Assembly (NCBI GenBank): GCA_025935735.1
Contig: JAICUS010000163.1
Coordinates: 1-10,752, forward strand
Length of the DNA stretch: 10,752 bases
DNA from: Solirubrobacteraceae bacterium
Lineage (GTDB): Bacteria; Actinomycetota; Thermoleophilia; Solirubrobacterales; Solirubrobacteraceae
Direction of reading: 5' to 3'
The notes beneath the pieces were generated by a model, which saw only the letters and a list, made by a program, of their open reading frames with translations, had not been told where the DNA came from and searched no databases. A program made the translations under genes and the position numbers. This document shows positions 7,243 through 10,752 of this stretch, one piece after another (the stretch's first letter is position 1; each line of letters opens with the position of its first letter).

Positions 7243-9011
7243 TCGCGCTCGTACGCGGTCCGGCGGCGCCGCAACCACAGCGCGCCGCCGCCGAGCACGA
7301 CCACCGCCGCCACGACGATCGCCACGATCGTCCCGGCCCCGCCGCCGCCCTTGCCCGCGCCCGCGGCGGCGGCGACCGGGGCCAGCCGCGCGTACGAGGG
7401 CGACGAGTTCGAGTAGATCACCGGGCCGGTCTTGGCCGGCTGGCGGATGAAGCCGGTGAAGCGCCCCTTCACGTAGGCCTGCGCGTCGGGGTAGGTGTAG
7501 AGCACCTGGTAGACGGCCGAGTCGTGGAAGCGCAGCAGCATCTGGTGGACCAGGTCACGCCGCTTCGCCGGGTCGAGCTCGGTCTTCTGCTGCTTGTAGA
7601 GGGCGTCGTAGCCCTTGTCGCACAGGTTCGCGTCGTTGTAGTAGTTCGTCGGGTCCTTCGGGTCATGCGAGACCTGGTTGCACTGGAAGTACGACAGCAT
7701 CGGGTCCGGGTCCACGAACGGCGTCCAGCCCCACACGAAGAGGTCGTAGTCGCCCTTGCCGATCACCTCGGTGAGCCGGCTGTCGTCGTAGATCTTCTGC
7801 GTGGTGCCGATGCCGATCTGCTTCAGCCAGCCCGAGATGAACTCGGCGGTGGACGGGCCGAGGTCGCCCTCCGAGCGCACGGCGTAGCGGAAGACCAGCG
7901 GCTTGCCGCCGCCGGGCATCTCGCGGATGCCGTCGCCGTCGGTGTCCTTGTAGCCGGCGGCGTCGAGGATCGAGCGCGCCTTGGCCAGGTCGAACGTGAA
8001 GCGGTCGGCCGGCGGGACGGTCGGCTCCCAGGCGGGGTTCGGCGAGACGCTGAGCACCTCGGACGGCTTGCCCAGCCCGGCCAGCGTGCGGTTGACCAGC
8101 GTCTGGCGGTCGATGGCGTGCGAGATCGCCCGGCGCACCCGCGGGTCGAGCAGCGCGGGGTGCGGCTTCTTCAAGCCGTCGCCGCCGTTGAGCGCGAGCT
8201 CGTTCATCGCGCCCTGGTAGCCCGCGATCGTCTGGATCTTCGGGTTCTTCTGGAGCTTGTGGAACGCCGTGCCGGGGACGTCCTCGGCGGCGTCGATCTC
8301 GCCGCGCTCCAGCGCCGCCACCATCGCGTCCGGGTTGTCGAAGTTGCGCAGGATCACCCGGTCGACCTTCGGCTTGCCCTGCCAGAAGTACGGGTTGGCC
8401 CGGAAGCGGGCGAACTGGCCCTTCTCGCGGTGCTCGAGCACGAACGGACCGGACCCCACGCCGTCCTCGGCGCGGTACTTGGTGATGGCCGACTTCGACA
8501 GCTTGCCCCAGACGTGCTGGGGCAGGATGTAGGCGTCGACGATCGGCAGCTTCGGGTCCGGCTGGGTGGAGTGGATGACCACCGTGCGCGGGTTCGGCGC
8601 CGTGGCCACCAGGTCGCTCACCGTCGCCGTGTAGTTGAGCCACTGCTGCTTGCGGGCGGTGTTGATCGTGTAGGCGACGTCGGCCGAGGTGAGCGGCTGG
8701 CCGTCTGACCACTTGAGGTTCGGGCGCAGCGTGTAGGTCCAGGTGCGCTTGTCCGGCGAGCCCTTCCACGACTGGGCGAGCCCGGGGATCGCCGAGAAGT
8801 CCTTGGCCGAGCGCTCCACCAGCGCCTCGTACTGGATGTTCCAGGCCTCGTAGGCGGCCACGGTCACGCCCACGATCGGGTTCATGCTGTCGATGTCCTG
8901 CGTGTAGCCGACGTCGAAGGTGACCGGCTTGTGCGTGGCCTGGCCGTGCGCGCTGACCGCGAACACGGCGGCCGCGAGGGCGAGGCAGGCGATGACCAAG
9001 GCGCGCTGCAA
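7239..9011 (-). CDS. ABC transporter substrate-binding protein, family 5 (DppA/OppA-like), with C-terminal membrane anchor
   Basis: This is the extracytoplasmic receptor that catches the solute for the importer, 590 residues. An N-terminal signal sequence (hydrophobic about 4-19, likely cleaved after AHGQA) leads into the SBP family 5 fold. Recognisable parts are DSMNPIVG, LAQSWKGSPD...YTLRPNLKWSDGQPLTSADV, GSGPFVL, DPRVRRAISHAIDR, the DTDGDGIRE turn at about 356-364, and DPDPMLSYFQC. A cysteine pair (C444, C464) could form a disulfide. No credible lipobox is present. Instead a Gly/Ala-rich linker (about 548-560), one hydrophobic helix (about 561-580) and RRRR form a C-terminal membrane anchor, unusual for this family, whose Gram-positive members are mostly lipoproteins. 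The start is TTG at 9011, since a TGA stands in frame five codons upstream; TTG at 8999 is a weaker alternative. It lies 12 bases after the peptidase stop with only a weak GAGA-type ribosome site. The ligand is unknown. Confidence 0.9.
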   Translation of the reverse strand: MQRALVIACLALAAAVFAVSAHGQATHKPVTFDVGYTQDIDSMNPIVGVTVAAYEAWNIQYEALVERSAKDFSAIPGLAQSWKGSPDKRTWTYTLRPNLKWSDGQPLTSADVAYTINTARKQQWLNYTATVSDLVATAPNPRTVVIHSTQPDPKLPIVDAYILPQHVWGKLSKSAITKYRAEDGVGSGPFVLEHREKGQFARFRANPYFWQGKPKVDRVILRNFDNPDAMVAALERGEIDAAEDVPGTAFHKLQKNPKIQTIAGYQGAMNELALNGGDGLKKPHPALLDPRVRRAISHAIDRQTLVNRTLAGLGKPSEVLSVSPNPAWEPTVPPADRFTFDLAKARSILDAAGYKDTDGDGIREMPGGGKPLVFRYAVRSEGDLGPSTAEFISGWLKQIGIGTTQKIYDDSRLTEVIGKGDYDLFVWGWTPFVDPDPMLSYFQCNQVSHDPKDPTNYYNDANLCDKGYDALYKQQKTELDPAKRRDLVHQMLLRFHDSAVYQVLYTYPDAQAYVKGRFTGFIRQPAKTGPVIYSNSSPSYARLAPVAAAAGAGKGGGGAGTIVAIVVAAVVVLGGGALWLRRRRTAYERE

Positions 9012-9023
9012 GGCGCGACTATC

Positions 9024-10752
9024 TCACAGAAGGTGCCAATCGAGGAAGCGCTCGAGCCGGCGATAGAAGTCCAGTTGCGGCCCGGCGTGCAGGAAGCCGT
9101 GCCCCTCGGTGGGGTAGGTGACGTACTCGAAGGTCTTGCCGCCGAGCCTTTTCAGCTCCGCGACCAGCTGCTCGGACTGCTGGGGGTGCACGCGCTCGTC
9201 GCGCTCGCCGTGGGCGATGAGCAGCGGCGCCGCGAGGTTCTCGAGGCGATGGAACGGCGAGCCGGCGCGGTAGGCCGCGCGCGCCTGCGACGGGTGGCGC
9301 ATCATCCGCTCGAGGTCCTGCACGCCGAGCCGGTCGCCCTGAGCCCAGGAGGTGAGGATGTCGCAGTCGCCGTACTTGGTGGCGGCGCAGCGGAAGCGGT
9401 GCTCGGGGTCGTCGACCACCGACAGCAGCGCCATGTAGGAGCCGTAGCTGCCGCCGAAGATCGCCAGGCGGTCGCCGTCGATCCAGTCCAGGGTGCGCAG
9501 ATAGTCGGCCGCGGCGAGGCAGTCCTTGGTGTCCTCGACGCCCCACACGCCGTGGTTGCGCCGCTCGAACTCGCGGCCGTAGCCGGTGGAGCCGCGGAAG
9601 TTCACCGCCAGCCAGGCGTAGCCCTTGTCGACGAAGTACTGCGCGTGGCCGTCCCACTCGTCGCCGGCCGCGTCGGTGGGGCCGCCGTGGGGGTGGACGA
9701 CGGCGGGCGCGTTCGCCGCGTCGCGCGGGCGCAGCAGCAGCCCCGGGATCTCCAGGCCGTCGAAGCTCGCGAACGTGACCTCCTCCAGGCGGGCGTGGGG
9801 CGCGCGGCGGACGGCGAGCGGCGCGGGCGCGTGGATGGTCCGGCCGGCGAGCCGCAGCTCGGGCGGCGTGTCGTGGGCCTCGTAGGTCGCGAGCACCTCG
9901 CCGGTCGCCGTCCAGTGCGGGCTGCCCCACCTGCCGCCCTCGGCCAGCACCGTGGCGTCGCCGGTGGCCGCGTCGACGCTGACGAGGTCGAAGCGGTTGC
10001 GCCGGCCGCGCACGGCGACGAGCCGGTCGCCGTCCGGGTGCCATTCGGGATCGGAGTGGTCGGCTTGCGCATGCGTCAGCTGCCGGTCGCCGAGGTGCAG
10101 CTCCCAGAAGCCGCTGCGCTCGGAGGCGTAGGCGAGCGCGCTGCCGTCCGGCGCCCAGGCGGGCGAGCGGTCGTGCATGCCGGGCGTGCCGGTGACGGCG
10201 CGGGTCTCGCCCGTGGCCAGGCTCGCGACGCGGATCTCCGAGCGGTTGAGGTCGTCGCGCGGGTTGAAGACGAACGCCACCTCGCTGCGGTCGGGGCTGA
10301 CCGCGGGCTCCTCCTCGTCGCCCACGTCGTCGGTGTCGGCGAGCCGGCGCGGCCACGGGTCGGCCACGTCGACGACCGCGAGGCGGCTGGTGTCGCCGCG
10401 CTCGACCGAGATCAGCAGCCGGGCGTCGTCGACCCACACCGGGCAGGCGCCCTCGACGAGCTTGCGCGGCGGGCCGCCGGCGGTGGGCGCCAGCCAGACG
10501 TGGCCGTCGTCGGCGTAGGCGACCGTGGCGCCGTCCGGCGAGGGCTGCGCGGCGGGGTCCTCCCACCAGGCGGTCAGCTCGCGCCCGGTGGTCAGCCGCT
10601 CGGGCGCGCCCCCCTCCAGGTCGAGCCGGTAGACGTCGGAGGTGTCGCGGTCCTCGATGAAGAACGCGTGGCGGCGGTCGTTCGCGATCACCAGCGAGCG
10701 CGGCCGCGGCGTGTGCGCGACGGCCTCCAGGCGCCAGTGGGGCGGAGGCTTC
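9024..10752 (-). CDS. S9 family peptidase (prolyl oligopeptidase / acylaminoacyl-peptidase type), 5' end outside window
   Basis: This serine peptidase has an N-terminal beta-propeller and a C-terminal alpha/beta-hydrolase domain. Numbering from the GTG at 10691, residues 1 to about 290 hold propeller blades with repeated SPDG/APDG/HPDG turns. After HPHGGPT (333-339) and NFRGSTGYG comes the hydrolase domain, with nucleophile S415 in FGGSYGSYM, D498 in HGERDERV and H531 in TEGHGF. The GTG at 10691 is probably not the start. The frame is open to the right edge, and the extra 20 or so residues (HWRLEAVAHTPRPRSLV) continue the first strand, so the gene is 5'-truncated by the window. No signal peptide can be assessed. 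Enzymes of this group cleave short peptides, often at the N-terminal side or after proline, in the cytoplasm. Its place just before a peptide-type importer suggests that it processes the imported substrate. The promoter of the whole operon should lie beyond 10752. Confidence 0.92.
   Translation of the reverse strand, partial: KPPPHWRLEAVAHTPRPRSLVIANDRRHAFFIEDRDTSDVYRLDLEGGAPERLTTGRELTAWWEDPAAQPSPDGATVAYADDGHVWLAPTAGGPPRKLVEGACPVWVDDARLLISVERGDTSRLAVVDVADPWPRRLADTDDVGDEEEPAVSPDRSEVAFVFNPRDDLNRSEIRVASLATGETRAVTGTPGMHDRSPAWAPDGSALAYASERSGFWELHLGDRQLTHAQADHSDPEWHPDGDRLVAVRGRRNRFDLVSVDAATGDATVLAEGGRWGSPHWTATGEVLATYEAHDTPPELRLAGRTIHAPAPLAVRRAPHARLEEVTFASFDGLEIPGLLLRPRDAANAPAVVHPHGGPTDAAGDEWDGHAQYFVDKGYAWLAVNFRGSTGYGREFERRNHGVWGVEDTKDCLAAADYLRTLDWIDGDRLAIFGGSYGSYMALLSVVDDPEHRFRCAATKYGDCDILTSWAQGDRLGVQDLERMMRHPSQARAAYRAGSPFHRLENLAAPLLIAHGERDERVHPQQSEQLVAELKRLGGKTFEYVTYPTEGHGFLHAGPQLDFYRRLERFLDWHLL

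Noticed and set aside
8985..9011. VIAC near the binding-protein N-terminus as a lipobox
   Set aside because: The cysteine is residue 9, leaving only about five hydrophobic residues before it. That is too short for a lipoprotein signal peptide, and the hydrophobic core continues after it.
10689..10691. GTG as the true start of the S9 peptidase
   Set aside because: The frame stays open to the window edge and the upstream residues continue a typical first propeller strand, so the gene most likely begins outside the window.

Overview
This is a very GC-rich window, with nearly all third codon positions G or C. It looks like a chromosomal segment of a high-GC actinobacterium. A soil Thermoleophilia/Solirubrobacterales-type organism is my guess from the style of the proteins; nothing in the window proves a taxon. 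Coding density is close to 100 %. I see no RNA gene, insertion sequence, CRISPR array or phage gene. The only stretch without an obvious canonical gene is about 155 bases (533-687), and most of that looks coding.

Left part, + strand: the C-terminal 176 residues of a GH10 endo-xylanase (1-532, cut by the window edge), then an S15/CocE-type alpha/beta hydrolase (688-2478). The hydrolase's coding signal and family-like N-terminus extend upstream to 544, but no ATG, GTG or TTG is available there and an in-frame TAG stands at 541-543.

Right part, - strand, read from right to left: an S9 prolyl-oligopeptidase-type peptidase (9024 to beyond 10752, 5' end outside the window), a family-5 solute-binding protein (7239-9011), two DppB/DppC-type permeases (6274-7242, 5372-6277), two DppD/DppF-type ATPases (4398-5375, 3451-4401) and a Rieske non-haem iron oxygenase alpha subunit (2437-3454). 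Every junction from the binding protein to the oxygenase is a 4-base ATGA or GTGA stop/start overlap, and the peptidase stop lies 12 bases before the binding-protein start. This is one tightly coupled operon whose promoter lies to the right of the window. The oxygenase gene is broken by a frameshift near 3076, between its intact Rieske and catalytic halves. Its 3' end overlaps the S15 gene tail to tail by 42 bases.

Taken together, the minus-strand genes make a complete ABC importer for a peptide-like solute, anchored outside the cell by an unusual C-terminal membrane helix on the binding protein. A peptidase is encoded in front of it and an oxidative enzyme behind it. A reasonable inference is uptake, hydrolysis and oxidation (for example N-demethylation or ring hydroxylation) of a peptide-like or quaternary-amine substrate, but the substrate cannot be read from the sequence. 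The broken oxygenase means that either the pathway is decaying or the assembly has an error there. The two + strand hydrolases are not clearly part of that pathway.
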